This document shows, piece by piece, positions 28,013 to 37,714 of a stretch of DNA of 64,000 nt. A model generated the notes under the pieces. The model was given only the letters and a program-made list of their open reading frames with translations, had not been told where the DNA came from and searched no databases. The position numbers and the translations under genes are program-made. Each line of letters opens with the position of its first letter. The first letter of the stretch is position 1. Origin of the DNA: Flavobacterium sp. HBTb2-11-1 (GTDB taxonomy: Bacteria; Bacteroidota; Bacteroidia; Flavobacteriales; Flavobacteriaceae); assembly GCF_009826975.1 (NCBI RefSeq), contig NZ_WUMO01000002.1, forward strand, positions 124,001 to 188,000. The letters are read 5' to 3'.

Positions 28013-29039
28013 TTTTTGGGTTTATTATTTGTTTTTTTAATTCTTCAACTTCAGCCACAATTTTAGGCAGATTCTTAAAATGAACGTACGATTTATTAAA
28101 ATCCGTATATCCAAGAGATGGCGTCCCCTGCAGAACTTCATCATCTTTAATGTTTCTAGCTACACCTGACTGCGCTTGAAGCCTAACATTATTTCCTATT
28201 GTTAAGTGACCTGCAATACCTACTTGCCCACCAATCATACAGTTTTCGCCGATTTTTGTAGAACCTGCCACACCAGTTTGAGCTGCTATCACAGTATTTT
28301 TACCAATTTCTACATTATGGGCAATCTGAATTTGATTGTCTAATTTAACTCCTTTTCTAATAATTGTAGAACCAAGAGTTGCTCTGTCAATTGTAGTATT
28401 AGCACCAATATCTACATTATCTTCAATGATAACATTTCCAATCTGAGGTACTTTACTGTATTCTCCATTTTCGTTTGGAGCAAAACCAAAACCATCTGCA
28501 CCTATAATAACACCAGAATGCACTGTGCAATTATTACCGATTACAGTTTCAGAATAGATCTTTGCACCAGCAAAAATGAATACATTATCTCCAATAACAA
28601 CGTTATCACCAATAAAGCTATTTGGGTAAATTTTCACATTATTCCCTAAAACCACATTTTGCCCGATATAACTAAAGCTTCCTAAATATAAATTCTCGCC
28701 ATATTTAGTTCCTTCAGACATATACGACTGAGGTTCGATACCGTTTTTGTTTAATTTTACCTGATTATAAAAATGCAAAAGTTTAGAAAACGCTGCATAA
28801 GCATCTTCTACCTTTATAAGTGTAGTACTAATTTCCTGTTCAGGAATAAAGCTATCATTAACAATTGTTACTGTCGCTTTTGTAGTATATATATAATTGA
28901 TATACTTCGGGTTAGCCAAAAAAGTAAGCGATCCTTCGTCACCTTCTTCGATCTTGGAAAGCTTAGAAACTTCTGCATTGGGATTCCCAACAACTTCTCC
29001 TTCTAAAATTCCTGCTATTTGTTCTGCTGTAAATTTCAT
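27996..29039 (-). CDS. lpxD: UDP-3-O-acylglucosamine N-acyltransferase
   Basis: This 347-residue enzyme performs the third step of lipid A synthesis, transferring a hydroxyacyl chain from ACP to the 2-amino group. It has an N-terminal uridine-binding domain (1-100), a hexapeptide beta-helix (about 105-320) and a C-terminal helix. Both active-site histidines are present: H241 in [10 protein letters not shown] and H278 in GIAGHLTIG. This distinguishes it from the paralogue downstream. It begins the lpxD-lpxC/fabZ-lpxA-efp transcript. Confidence 0.96.
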   Translation of the reverse strand: MKFTAEQIAGILEGEVVGNPNAEVSKLSKIEEGDEGSLTFLANPKYINYIYTTKATVTIVNDSFIPEQEISTTLIKVEDAYAAFSKLLHFYNQVKLNKNGIEPQSYMSEGTKYGENLYLGSFSYIGQNVVLGNNVKIYPNSFIGDNVVIGDNVFIFAGAKIYSETVIGNNCTVHSGVIIGADGFGFAPNENGEYSKVPQIGNVIIEDNVDIGANTTIDRATLGSTIIRKGVKLDNQIQIAHNVEIGKNTVIAAQTGVAGSTKIGENCMIGGQVGIAGHLTIGNNVRLQAQSGVARNIKDDEVLQGTPSLGYTDFNKSYVHFKNLPKIVAEVEELKKQIINPKNGNNG

Positions 29040-29044
29040 CGCGA

Positions 29045-29052
29045 CAAAAATA
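29045..29052 (-). promoter_or_regulatory. Candidate -7 promoter box of lpxD
   Basis: The minus strand reads TATTTTTG and ends 5 bases before the lpxD ATG. This suggests a very short leader. No clear -33 box is visible. Confidence 0.35.
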
Positions 29053-29078
29053 TAAAAAATAGGATTTAAATGTTAATT

Positions 29079-30308
29079 TTATATAAGTTGTTTTGGGAAA
29101 CAGATATAATATTTTGTTACCAATTTAGATAACGATTTCAAATTCAGCTGGTCAGAAGCTTCAACAACATCTTCAATTGTTTTATCTTTTTTCAAAATAC
29201 GAATAGGTTCTGCTTCTTTACTATACGCTTGGTTTTTAATTTTTCCTCTAAAAATAAAATACCCCGCATCTACAGCCGAAATTTGATGCGCTTCTGCAAA
29301 CTCCTCTTTTAAAGATTGCGATTCTTCCATCGGAATTTTCTCTGCGCTAAGCTTAATTTTCAGCAAATCTCTGTTAATGATCATTTTACTTAAAGTAGAA
29401 AGTATAAAATCATTGTGCCTTTGCCAAGCTTTTAATGCGCTTATAATATCAAAATCATCTAATTGTGAAAACAAGTCTAATTTCTCTGCATCAAAATCTT
29501 CAAGCGTAATTTTATTTTGCATGAAATACATTAGAGGTTCGCTGCAAGGTAGTTTAACACCTTTTAGAGTCAGTTCTTTTGCTCTTTTTAAAACTTTCAT
29601 TAAAATTAATTCTGCCACCAAGCTTGTTTTGTGCAAGTAAGCCTGCCAGTACATTAATCTTCTGGAAAGCAGAAATTTCTCGACAGAATAAATTCCTTTT
29701 TCTTCAATGACCAAAACATCGTTTTCTACGTTCATCATCTGAATCAATCGTTCAGAATTTACATTTCCTTCTGCAACACCTGTATAAAAACTATCTCGTT
29801 TTAAATAATCCATTCGATCCATATCCAATTGACTCGAAATCAATTGCAACATGAATTTTCTGTGATATTCTCCTTTAAATACCTGAATCGCCAAACTTAA
29901 TCTTCCGCCAAATTCTTCGTTAAGCTGATTCATAAACAATAGCGAAATGGCTTCATGATGCACATCTTCAACAATGCTTTTTTCCATTGCATGCGAAAAT
30001 GGCCCATGCCCTATATCATGAAGCAAAATTGCTATTAAAAGCGCATTTTCTTCTTCTTCAGAAATAACTACATCTTTAAAACGAAGCGTATCAATGGCCT
30101 TCTTCATCAAATGCATACATCCTAAGGCATGATGAAAACGGGTATGATTGGCTCCTGGATACACCAAATATGATAATCCCATCTGTGAAATACGGCGCAA
30201 ACGTTGAAAATAAGGATGCTGAATTAAGTCGTAAACCAGCTCATTCGGAATCGTAATGAAGCCATATATAGGATCGTTGAATATTTTTAATTTATTGATC
30301 TGAGTCAC
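29079..30308 (-). CDS. HD-domain phosphohydrolase
   Basis: This 409-residue cytosolic protein has an N-terminal HD domain. Metal ligands are visible at H59/H60 (TRFHHALG), H97-D98 in LLHDIGHGPFSHAME, and further Asp residues near MDRMDYLKRD. The sequence resembles the dGTPase-like YdhJ group of HD hydrolases, which act on nucleotides, but the substrate is not known. No ATG is available. The frame begins with GTG at 30308, and an in-frame stop lies 16 bases upstream. A TATATTTG promoter box is at 30332-30339. Confidence 0.85.
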   Translation of the reverse strand: MTQINKLKIFNDPIYGFITIPNELVYDLIQHPYFQRLRRISQMGLSYLVYPGANHTRFHHALGCMHLMKKAIDTLRFKDVVISEEEENALLIAILLHDIGHGPFSHAMEKSIVEDVHHEAISLLFMNQLNEEFGGRLSLAIQVFKGEYHRKFMLQLISSQLDMDRMDYLKRDSFYTGVAEGNVNSERLIQMMNVENDVLVIEEKGIYSVEKFLLSRRLMYWQAYLHKTSLVAELILMKVLKRAKELTLKGVKLPCSEPLMYFMQNKITLEDFDAEKLDLFSQLDDFDIISALKAWQRHNDFILSTLSKMIINRDLLKIKLSAEKIPMEESQSLKEEFAEAHQISAVDAGYFIFRGKIKNQAYSKEAEPIRILKKDKTIEDVVEASDQLNLKSLSKLVTKYYICFPKQLI

Positions 30309-30331
30309 AGTGTGGTCATTTTTTAGGTCAA

Positions 30332-30339
30332 CAAATATA
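30332..30339 (-). promoter_or_regulatory. Candidate -7 promoter box of the HD hydrolase gene
   Basis: The minus strand reads TATATTTG, an exact TAnnTTTG match, 23 bases before the GTG start. Confidence 0.4.
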
Positions 30340-30531
30340 AGTAAATAAGTATAAAGAGCTTGGTGTTTTTTATTTAAAAATCACAATCGAAATTGTAATG
30401 ATTATCAATAAAATACATTTAAAAATGTTAAATTTCAAAATAAAATCATGCTTCATCTTAAATAATTTTATACTATTTTTAATACTTTTTAAGTTCTATA
30501 ACTTTAAATTGCAGTAAAATTAAATTGATTT

Positions 30532-32085
30532 ATGGATAAGATAAAAATACTTTGGGTCGACGATGAAATCGATCTTTTAAAGCCTCACATATTATTTCTA
30601 GAAAAAAAGAATTACGAAGTTACGACTTGTAATAACGGACTCGATGCGATTGCGCTATTTGAAGAAGATAATTTTGATATTGTTTTTCTAGATGAAAACA
30701 TGCCTGGAATGAGTGGATTGGAAACACTTTCTGAAATGAAAGAGAAAAAATCGGCCATCCCTATGATTATGATTACCAAAAGCGAGGAAGAATACATTAT
30801 GGAAGAAGCCATTGGTTCTAAAATCGCTGATTATCTGATTAAACCGGTAAATCCGAATCAGATTTTATTGAGTTTGAAGAAAAATCTCGATGATTCGAGA
30901 TTAATTACAGAAAAAACAACCTTAGATTACCAGAAAGAATTCAGAAAAATTTCGATGGAATTGGCAATGGTTAATTCATATGAAGACTGGATTGAACTGT
31001 ATAAAAAATTGCTTTTTTGGGAACTAAAATTAGAAGACATCAACGATACAGCGATGATTGAAATTCTAGAATCTCAAAAAGTCGAAGCGAATTCTCAATT
31101 TGGAAAATATATCGAGAGAAATTACGAAGACTGGTTTGCTCCAAAAGCAGATAAACCAATTCAATCCAATACTTTATTTAAAGAATTAGTGGTTCCAGAA
31201 ATAAAAAAGAAAGACAAACCGATTCTTTTTGTAGTAATTGATAATCTACGTTACGACCAATGGAAAGCTTTTGAAGGCGTTATTTCAAACTATTACAAAC
31301 TAGAAAAAGAAGTTCCGTACTACTCTATTCTTCCTACTGCTACTCAATATGCACGAAACGCAATTTTTTCTGGATTAATGCCTTTAGAAATGGAAAAACA
31401 GTTTCCTGAATATTGGAAAAATGATGTGGAAGATGGCGGAAAAAACCTTTACGAAGCAGAATTTTTATCAGCTCAATTGAAACGTTTAGGCTTAAACATT
31501 AAGGAAGATTATTTTAAAATCACGAATTATGCTGGAGGAAAAAAACTAGCAGAAAACTTTAAGGCCTTAAAAGGAAACGACTTAGTAACGGTAGTTTACA
31601 ACTTTGTTGATATGCTTTCGCACGCTAAAACCGAAATGGAAGTCGTAAAAGAATTGGCTTCAGATGACAAAGCATATCGTTCTTTGACTTTAAGCTGGTT
31701 TAAAAATTCACCTTTGTTAGAAATCATTCAACAAGCACAACTTTTAGGCTTCAAGCTGATTCTAACAACTGACCACGGAACAATAAATGTAAAAAATCCG
31801 TCGAAAGTTGTGGGAGATAAAAATACAAGTCTAAATTTGCGTTACAAAACTGGACGCAGCTTAACATATGAGCAAAAAGACGTTTATGTAGTAAAAGAGC
31901 CTAAAACTATTGGTTTGCCGGCTATAAACATGAGCAGTTCGTTTATTTTTGCCAAAAATGATTTCTTTTTGGCTTACGTAAACAACTATAATCATTATGT
32001 GAGTTATTACAAAAACACCTACCAGCACGGCGGAATTTCGTTAGAAGAAATGATTATTCCGTTCTTGGTATTTAATCCGAAATAA
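30532..32085 (+). CDS. porX: PorX-type response regulator with PglZ/alkaline-phosphatase-like domain
   Basis: This 517-residue protein has an N-terminal receiver domain (1-120) with acidic pocket D10/D11, phospho-acceptor D54, T82 and K104. A helical linker follows, then a C-terminal PglZ-type alkaline-phosphatase superfamily domain (about 210-515). Metal-site elements are visible in VVIDNLRYDQW, LPTATQYARNAIFSG, TTDHG and YQHGGISLEEMIIPF. This is the architecture of PorX, the regulator of type IX secretion in Bacteroidota that works with the PorY kinase, and for which phosphodiesterase activity on oligonucleotides has been reported. Two T9SS cargo genes and a PorP/SprF gene elsewhere in the window fit this role. 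Confidence 0.93.
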   Translation: MDKIKILWVDDEIDLLKPHILFLEKKNYEVTTCNNGLDAIALFEEDNFDIVFLDENMPGMSGLETLSEMKEKKSAIPMIMITKSEEEYIMEEAIGSKIADYLIKPVNPNQILLSLKKNLDDSRLITEKTTLDYQKEFRKISMELAMVNSYEDWIELYKKLLFWELKLEDINDTAMIEILESQKVEANSQFGKYIERNYEDWFAPKADKPIQSNTLFKELVVPEIKKKDKPILFVVIDNLRYDQWKAFEGVISNYYKLEKEVPYYSILPTATQYARNAIFSGLMPLEMEKQFPEYWKNDVEDGGKNLYEAEFLSAQLKRLGLNIKEDYFKITNYAGGKKLAENFKALKGNDLVTVVYNFVDMLSHAKTEMEVVKELASDDKAYRSLTLSWFKNSPLLEIIQQAQLLGFKLILTTDHGTINVKNPSKVVGDKNTSLNLRYKTGRSLTYEQKDVYVVKEPKTIGLPAINMSSSFIFAKNDFFLAYVNNYNHYVSYYKNTYQHGGISLEEMIIPFLVFNPK

Positions 32086-32092
32086 AAAGTTT

Positions 32093-32140
32093 TCAGTCGC
32101 GGTTGTCAGTCACAGTAATACTGAAAGCTGCGACTGAGAC
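32093..32140. repeat. Inverted repeat TCAGTCGC/GCGACTGA
   Basis: Arms at 32093-32100 and 32130-32137 flank a 29-nt centre just after porX. The same TCAGTCGC unit recurs at 37466-37473 after the MutS2-like gene, so it is a dispersed element. Confidence 0.5.
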
Positions 32141-32162
32141 TAAATTAAATAAGTAATTAAAA

Positions 32163-32570
32163 ATGAATATCGTTTTTTCATTAGATCAAATTCAAGAAGT
32201 TGCAGAGCAGATTATAGCTTCAAATCCTAATAAAATTATCCTTTTTAATGGAGAAATGGGAGTTGGAAAAACTACTTTGATCAAACAGCTTTGCAAAAGT
32301 CTTGGAATTACTGACGCAACTAGTAGCCCTACTTTTTCTTTAGTAAACGAATATCAAATTCCAAGCGGAAAAAAAGTCTATCATTTTGACTTTTACAGAA
32401 TAAAACAAGAAACAGAAGCGCTAGATATGGGAGTTGATGATTACCTATATTCTGGAAATTGGTGTTTTATTGAATGGTCTGAAAAAATCGCAAGTTTAAT
32501 TCCAGAAGAACATTCTACAATAAACATTAAATTACTTTCTGACAGTAAAAGAGAGTTAGAATTGGTCTAA
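32163..32570 (+). CDS. tsaE: tRNA threonylcarbamoyladenosine biosynthesis ATPase TsaE
   Basis: This 135-residue P-loop ATPase needed for the t6A modification of ANN-decoding tRNAs works with TsaB, TsaC and TsaD. Walker A is GEMGVGKTTL (about residues 29-38). The SSPTFSLVNEY block and HFDFYR follow, and the family Trp-Glu motif is in CFIEWSEKI. It lies 77 bp after porX on the same strand. Confidence 0.93.
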   Translation: MNIVFSLDQIQEVAEQIIASNPNKIILFNGEMGVGKTTLIKQLCKSLGITDATSSPTFSLVNEYQIPSGKKVYHFDFYRIKQETEALDMGVDDYLYSGNWCFIEWSEKIASLIPEEHSTINIKLLSDSKRELELV

Positions 32571-32701
32571 AAATATTCAATCAGTACTTTTAATTGAGGG
32601 ATATTGTATTTCTTAACTTTTCGCTTTGAGTATTAGCAGAATTTTTACACTAATTTTAAAACTTTTTACGTAATTTGTACTCTTAATTTTTTGCACTATC
32701 C

Positions 32702-33901
32702 ATGTCAATCACGTTAACTCCATTTACAAAACAACAATTAATACCGCAGGAAGAAAAACTTGAGGTTGGTCGTTTTAAAAGAGAACTTTTTATAGGAATT
32801 CCTAAAGAAACAAGTTATCAGGAACGTCGTATCTGTCTTACGCCTGATGCAGTCGCTTCTCTAACTTATGAAGGGCATCGCGTTATGATAGAATCGGGCG
32901 CTGGAGAAAGTTCGAGTTATACAGACAAAGAGTACGCAGATGCCGGTGCGGAAATTACAAAAGATACCAAAAGAGTTTTTGGCTGTCCGTTTCTATTAAA
33001 AGTAGAACCGCCAACTTTAACTGAAATCGAAATGATTAATCCTGAAACGGTTATTATTTCTGCTATTCAGCTAAAAACCAAAAAGAAAGAATACTTCGAA
33101 GCTTTAGCAAAAAAGAAAATCACTGCCTTAGCTTTTGAATATATAAAAGATGAAGACGGTTCTTATCCAGCAGTAAAATCTTTAAGCGAAATTGCCGGAA
33201 CAGCTTCAATCTTAATTGCTGCCGAATTAATGATTACAAACGAATTCGGGAAAGGACTTTTATTCGGAAACATAACTGGCGTTCCTCCTACCGAAGTTGT
33301 AATACTTGGTGCTGGAACTGTTGGTGAATTTGCCGCTAAAACAGCAATTGGATTAGGAGCCAATGTAAAAGTTTTCGATAATTCGATCACTAAATTACGT
33401 CGTCTGCAGAACAATTTAAATCAAAGAATTTTTACTTCCACCATACAGCAAAAAGGTTTATTAAAAGCTTTAAGACGCTGTGATGTCGCAATTGGCGCCA
33501 TGCGTGGTAAAGAACGCTGTCCGATTGTGGTTAATGAAACAATGGTTGAACACATGAAAAAAGGCGCTGTAATTGTTGACGTCAGCATTGATACTGGAGG
33601 TTGTTTTGAAACATCTGAAGTTACGACTCATGAAAAACCAACATTCATAAAAAATAATGTTTTACACTATTGTGTGCCAAATATCCCTTCAAGATATTCT
33701 AAAACTGCTTCATTATCAATCAGTAACATTTTAACACCTTATTTACATCAGATAGCCGAAGATGGTGGTATTGAAAGTGCCATTCGATGTAACAAAGGCC
33801 TTAAAAACGGAATTTATTTATATCACGGAATCCTAACAAATAAAGCTATTGGCGACTGGTTCGATCTTCCGGATAACGATATTAATTTACTTGTATTTTA
33901 A
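32702..33901 (+). CDS. ald: Alanine dehydrogenase
   Basis: This 399-residue NAD-dependent enzyme interconverts alanine and pyruvate plus ammonia. The N-terminal catalytic domain starts with IGIPKETSYQERRICLTP. The Rossmann motif GAGTVGEFAAK lies near residue 202. The VDVSIDTGGCFETS and H-x-CVPNIPS blocks are characteristic of the alanine dehydrogenase/transhydrogenase family. About 28 residues precede the usual start, as in many Bacteroidota homologues. Confidence 0.92.
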   Translation: MSITLTPFTKQQLIPQEEKLEVGRFKRELFIGIPKETSYQERRICLTPDAVASLTYEGHRVMIESGAGESSSYTDKEYADAGAEITKDTKRVFGCPFLLKVEPPTLTEIEMINPETVIISAIQLKTKKKEYFEALAKKKITALAFEYIKDEDGSYPAVKSLSEIAGTASILIAAELMITNEFGKGLLFGNITGVPPTEVVILGAGTVGEFAAKTAIGLGANVKVFDNSITKLRRLQNNLNQRIFTSTIQQKGLLKALRRCDVAIGAMRGKERCPIVVNETMVEHMKKGAVIVDVSIDTGGCFETSEVTTHEKPTFIKNNVLHYCVPNIPSRYSKTASLSISNILTPYLHQIAEDGGIESAIRCNKGLKNGIYLYHGILTNKAIGDWFDLPDNDINLLVF

Positions 33902-33922
33902 GGGAACTTTAGTGTACCTTTG
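33891..33922 (+). promoter_or_regulatory. Promoter of the small membrane-anchored protein gene
   Basis: TTG (33891-33893) is followed after 21 bases by TACCTTTG (33915-33922), an exact TAnnTTTG match. It overlaps the end of ald and lies 15 bases before the ATG at 33938. Confidence 0.55.
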
Positions 33923-33937
33923 CAAAAAATTTATTTC

Positions 33938-34312
33938 ATGAAGTTCGTACATCGTTTTGCATATTACCTGATTGGTCTCGTTATGGGATGTTTTATTGTA
34001 TCAGGATTTTTTATCGGAAAAGACACCCGATGCAATTATTTTCCAAATGCCAGAGTTTTAAACAATCTTAGAACAAAACCATTTCAATATTCTCCAAAAG
34101 CTGTTCAGACTTTAAACGAAAAATGGGTTGACACAGCAGATATCAAAAACACCTTAACTTACGGAGATGTGGATTTTGACCAAAGCAATGTTCCTTCAAA
34201 AGGCGGAAAACTATACATCATTGAAGGAAAAACGGTTAAAAATCAAGAGATTATTTTAAAAGTAGTGAATTACGAAAACAAAGCTGTTTTAGAAGAAATT
34301 GTCAAAAAATAA
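33938..34312 (+). CDS. Small membrane-anchored protein (possibly DUF4258)
   Basis: This 124-residue protein has one N-terminal membrane helix (about residues 7-25, YLIGLVMGCFIVSGFFIG) and a small soluble domain facing the periplasm. It continues with CNYFPNARVLNNLRTKP and ends with beta strands (KLYIIEGKTVKNQEIILKVV). I associate it tentatively with the DUF4258 group found next to ald in flavobacteria. The frame can be extended to a TTG at 33920, but that lies inside the promoter box, so the ATG at 33938 is preferred. Confidence 0.72.
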   Translation: MKFVHRFAYYLIGLVMGCFIVSGFFIGKDTRCNYFPNARVLNNLRTKPFQYSPKAVQTLNEKWVDTADIKNTLTYGDVDFDQSNVPSKGGKLYIIEGKTVKNQEIILKVVNYENKAVLEEIVKK

Positions 34313-34352
34313 AAAGAAACCCAATAACAAAACAGTTATTGGGTTTTCTTTT
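34313..34352 (+). terminator. Intrinsic terminator
   Basis: An 11-bp stem AACCCAATAAC/GTTATTGGGTT (34318-34328 with 34335-34345) has a 6-nt loop and a T-rich tail, just after the stop at 34312. Confidence 0.8.
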
Positions 34353-34439
34353 ATAAAAATATTTCTCGAAAATCAAAAAGACGCAAAGTTTTTTCTCTTT
34401 GACACTTTGCAACTCTGAACCTTTGTAGCTTTAAAAAAC

Positions 34440-35105
34440 TTACCACTCAATTTCTTTCAATCCTTTCGCTTTCAAGAAATCATTAGTCTGACTGAAATGT
34501 TTATTTCCAAACCAAAAACCTCTATTGGCGCTCAAAGGCGAAGGATGTCCCGATTTTAAAATATGATGTTTTGATGCATCGATCAAAGAAGCTTTCTTTT
34601 GAGCAAAACCACCCCAAAGCAAGAAAACAACATTTTCTTTTTCAGCAGAAATTTGCTTAATGACAGCATCTGTAAATTTTTCCCAACCTTTTCCTTGATG
34701 GCTCCCCGCTTCAGATTGCCTAACGGTTAAAGTTGCATTTAAGAGAAAAACACCTTGGTCTGCCCAACGCTCCAAGTTTCCAGTTTTTGGCAGCGGTTTA
34801 CCCAAATCCGTTTCGATTTCTCTAAAGATATTATATAACGAAGGAGGAAAAGGAATTCCGTCATTCACAGAAAAACACAAACCATTTGCTTGATTTGGTC
34901 CGTGATAAGGATCTTGCCCAATAATAACCACTTTTACTTCATCAAAATGGCAATGATCAAAAGCAGAAAAAATCTGGCTCCCTTTTGGGTAGCAAACTTT
35001 TGTCGCATATTCCGATTTTACAAATTCAATTAAATCTTTGAAATATGGTTTTTCGAATTCTTCATTCAAAACAGGCTTCCAAGAAGAATGCATTTTTACG
35101 TCCAT
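34440..35105 (-). CDS. ung: Uracil-DNA glycosylase, family 1
   Basis: This 221-residue enzyme removes uracil from DNA at the first step of base-excision repair. The catalytic water-activating motif GQDPYHGPNQANG and the DNA-intercalation motif HPSPLSANRGFW are intact, with the substrate-binding LLWGGFAQKK between them. The frame extends upstream to 35150, but MDVKMHSSW at 35105 fits the family. It is divergent from the MutS2-like gene, and the two share an AT-rich upstream region. Confidence 0.95.
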   Translation of the reverse strand: MDVKMHSSWKPVLNEEFEKPYFKDLIEFVKSEYATKVCYPKGSQIFSAFDHCHFDEVKVVIIGQDPYHGPNQANGLCFSVNDGIPFPPSLYNIFREIETDLGKPLPKTGNLERWADQGVFLLNATLTVRQSEAGSHQGKGWEKFTDAVIKQISAEKENVVFLLWGGFAQKKASLIDASKHHILKSGHPSPLSANRGFWFGNKHFSQTNDFLKAKGLKEIEW

Positions 35106-35169
35106 AATTTTTTTTTTATGCGAATTTCTGAAATAAATACTTAAAATCAAAAAAGTCCAAAGTCCAAAG

Positions 35170-35255
35170 CTAAGTAAACTAAAAACTATAATTCATAATT
35201 CATAATTCATAACTTATCATTAATATTCATAAGTCATAATTCACAATTCATGATT
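35170..35255. repeat. AT-rich short tandem repeats (ATTCATA-like)
   Basis: Several copies of ATAATTCAT/ATTCATA-like units, some inverted (ATTCATAAG, CATAATTCAC), fill the space between divergent ung and the MutS2-like gene. Confidence 0.5.
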
Positions 35256-35262
35256 GTTTTCG

Positions 35263-35270
35263 TACTTTTG
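35263..35270 (+). promoter_or_regulatory. Candidate -7 promoter box (TACTTTTG)
   Basis: An exact TAnnTTTG match lies 24 bases before the ATG of the MutS2-like gene. No well-spaced -33 box is seen. Confidence 0.4.
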
Positions 35271-35294
35271 TCTTTGCTTTCATAAAGAAATTAA

Positions 35295-37460
35295 ATGATC
35301 AGTATTACCGAAAAAACGTTACAAGACTTACAATTTCCAACCGTTCTCGAAACCATATCTGATGGTTGCAACACCGATATTGGAAAAGAAAAGGCTTTAC
35401 AAATAAAACCATTTAGAGATAAAGAAGAATTAATGCAAGCTTTGATGCAGACATCAGAGTATGTGTCTTCTTTTCAAAATAACAACGCCATTCCGAATCA
35501 CGGATTTGACGCTATAACGCATGAAATTAAGTTTCTTGCCATCGAAGACAGTTTTCTGGAAGTTGGAAGTTTTAGAAAAATTGCCAATCTTTCTGCGACT
35601 ACAAATGTCTTGTTGAATTTCTTAAAAAAGTTTGACGATTATTATCCAAATTTAAATGCAAGAGCTTCTCGCGTAGAATTAACCAAAGATATTATAACAG
35701 CAATTGATGCAATTGTAGACAAATATGGAGAAATAAAAGACAATGCTTCTCCTACTCTGTCTGGAATTCGCCAAAATATGAATTTGGTTCGCGGAAAAGT
35801 AAACCAAAGTTTTGGTGTGGCTTTAACTCAATACAATAGCTTGGGTTATTTGGACGATATTAAAGAGAGTTTTGTTCAAAACCGTAGAGTTTTAGCGGTG
35901 CTAGCCATGTATCGCCGTAAAGTAAAAGGCTCAATTTTAGGAAGTTCCAAGACTGGAAGCATTGCTTACATTGAACCTGAAGCTACTTTAAAATATTCTC
36001 GTGAATTAGCGAATTTAGAATATGAAGAGAAAGAAGAAATTACGAGAATTTTGAAGAATTTATCCAATGTAATTCGTCCTTATCTTCCTTTATTGATTGA
36101 ATATCAAGACTTTTTAAGTGATATTGATGTTGTTGCTGGAAAAGCAAAGTATGCAAATCGCATTAACGGAATCTTACCAGCAATTACAGAAGAAAGAAGA
36201 TTGTTTTTTAGAGAAGCCTATCATCCGATTTTGTATTTGACTAACAAGCAAAAACAAGAAGTTACGCATCCGCAGACGATTGAACTGAAACAAGAAAACA
36301 GAATTATTGTAATCTCTGGCCCAAATGCTGGAGGAAAAACTATTTCTTTAAAAACAGTTGGATTATTGCAATTAATGCTGCAATCAGGAATATTAATTCC
36401 GGTTCATGAAAGAAGCGAAACTTTCTTGTTCGACAGAATCTTAACCGATATTGGAGACAACCAATCTATTGAAAATCATTTAAGTACTTATTCCTATCGT
36501 TTAAAAAACATGAATTACTTTTTAAAGAAATGTAATCGAAAAACCATGTTTTTGATTGATGAATTTGGTACAGGTTCTGATCCTGAACTGGGTGGTGCTT
36601 TGGCTGAAATTTTCTTGGAAGAATTTTATCATCGTGAAGCTTTTGGAATTATCACAACGCATTACGCGAATTTAAAAATTTTGGCAAACGAATTACCATA
36701 CGCAACAAATGCGAACATGATGTTTGATGAAAAAACTCTTGAGCCAATGTACAAACTGGCTCTTGGTCAGGCAGGAAGTTCTTTTACTTTTGAAGTGGCA
36801 CAAAAAAATGGAATTCCGTTTGGATTGATTAATCGTGCGAAAAAGAAAATTGAAGTTGGAAAAGTCCGTTTTGATAAAACCATTGCCAATCTTCAAAAAG
36901 AAAGATCGAAGCTTGAAAAAACTTCTCTCAATTTAAAAGAAGAAGAAACTCGCGCGCGTGAGGAAAGCAAAAAGATGGAAACCATCAATACCAAGATTCA
37001 GCAAAAACTGGAAAGCTATCAAGAATTATACGACAGTAATCAGAAAATAATTTACATCGGACAAAAAATTGATGATATTGCCGAGAAATATTTCAACAAC
37101 AAAAACAAAAAAGAACTTATTGGCGAATTTTTGAAAATTGTTGAGATTGAAAATTCAAAACGTAAAAAAGCAACTCCAAAAGAAGTAAAAGCAAAAGTTG
37201 AAAAACAAAAAGAGATTATTGCCGAAGTACAGGTAAAAGTTGAAGAAATTCGAAAAGAGAAAAAAGAGAAAAAACTTAAACCTGTTGTAGAAAAACCTAA
37301 ACCTATTTTAAAAGTTGGTGACCGAGTAAGAATGCTCGATGGCAGATCGGTTGGAAGCATAGACTTAATCGAAAAAAATAAAGCAACTGTAAATTATGGC
37401 ATTTTTACTTCGAAAGTAAGCTTGGACGAATTGGAATTGGTAGAAGCTATTAAGAAATAA
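35295..37460 (+). CDS. mutS2: MutS2-like ATPase without Smr nuclease domain
   Basis: This 721-residue protein is related to MutS2. A helical clamp/lever region comes first (about 1-320). The ABC-type ATPase follows, with Walker A GPNAGGKT (342-349) and Walker B-like MFLIDEFGTGSDPE near residue 420. A long coiled coil spans about 500-650. A short KOW-like module ends it (about 670-715, KVGDRVRMLDGRSVGSI). Typical MutS2 proteins are about 780 residues and finish with an Smr endonuclease domain, which is absent here. MutS2 acts on recombination intermediates and collided ribosomes; loss of Smr would leave only the ATPase part. The stop is followed by unrelated intergenic sequence, so truncation by a nearby frameshift is not evident. 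Confidence 0.87.
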   Translation: MISITEKTLQDLQFPTVLETISDGCNTDIGKEKALQIKPFRDKEELMQALMQTSEYVSSFQNNNAIPNHGFDAITHEIKFLAIEDSFLEVGSFRKIANLSATTNVLLNFLKKFDDYYPNLNARASRVELTKDIITAIDAIVDKYGEIKDNASPTLSGIRQNMNLVRGKVNQSFGVALTQYNSLGYLDDIKESFVQNRRVLAVLAMYRRKVKGSILGSSKTGSIAYIEPEATLKYSRELANLEYEEKEEITRILKNLSNVIRPYLPLLIEYQDFLSDIDVVAGKAKYANRINGILPAITEERRLFFREAYHPILYLTNKQKQEVTHPQTIELKQENRIIVISGPNAGGKTISLKTVGLLQLMLQSGILIPVHERSETFLFDRILTDIGDNQSIENHLSTYSYRLKNMNYFLKKCNRKTMFLIDEFGTGSDPELGGALAEIFLEEFYHREAFGIITTHYANLKILANELPYATNANMMFDEKTLEPMYKLALGQAGSSFTFEVAQKNGIPFGLINRAKKKIEVGKVRFDKTIANLQKERSKLEKTSLNLKEEETRAREESKKMETINTKIQQKLESYQELYDSNQKIIYIGQKIDDIAEKYFNNKNKKELIGEFLKIVEIENSKRKKATPKEVKAKVEKQKEIIAEVQVKVEEIRKEKKEKKLKPVVEKPKPILKVGDRVRMLDGRSVGSIDLIEKNKATVNYGIFTSKVSLDELELVEAIKK

Positions 37461-37714
37461 AGTTTTCAGTCGCAGTGACAGTTTTCACTATAAAAAATTG
37501 ATCAAAAAACGCCAAAATCAAAATAAAGCGATTTAAGCGATTGTTTTAAAAATTACACAAAAGTAGGTCGGCATTATTTTTAAATCGATTTAGAGCAATT
37601 TATGAAAGCTGTTTTTAATTTATTAAATTTATGCAAAAATAAAATTCGATAGATAAAATTAATTTATTTATATTATATATAACTTTTATAAAGTTTTACT
37701 TTTAAAGCCATAAA
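37461..37714. other. Intergenic region without recognised gene
   Basis: About 250 AT-rich bases begin with a TCAGTCGC repeat unit (37466-37473) shared with 32093. I see no clear terminator, promoter or RNA fold in the rest. Confidence 0.4.

Noticed and set aside
30532..32085. PglZ domain as part of a phage-defence (BREX/Pgl) system
   Set aside because: The domain is fused to a CheY-like receiver and no BREX genes are nearby. This is the PorX architecture.
37052..37360. Antisense open frame in the MutS2-like gene
   Set aside because: It mirrors the Lys/Glu-rich coiled-coil codons and has a Phe/Ser-rich composition typical of a shadow frame.
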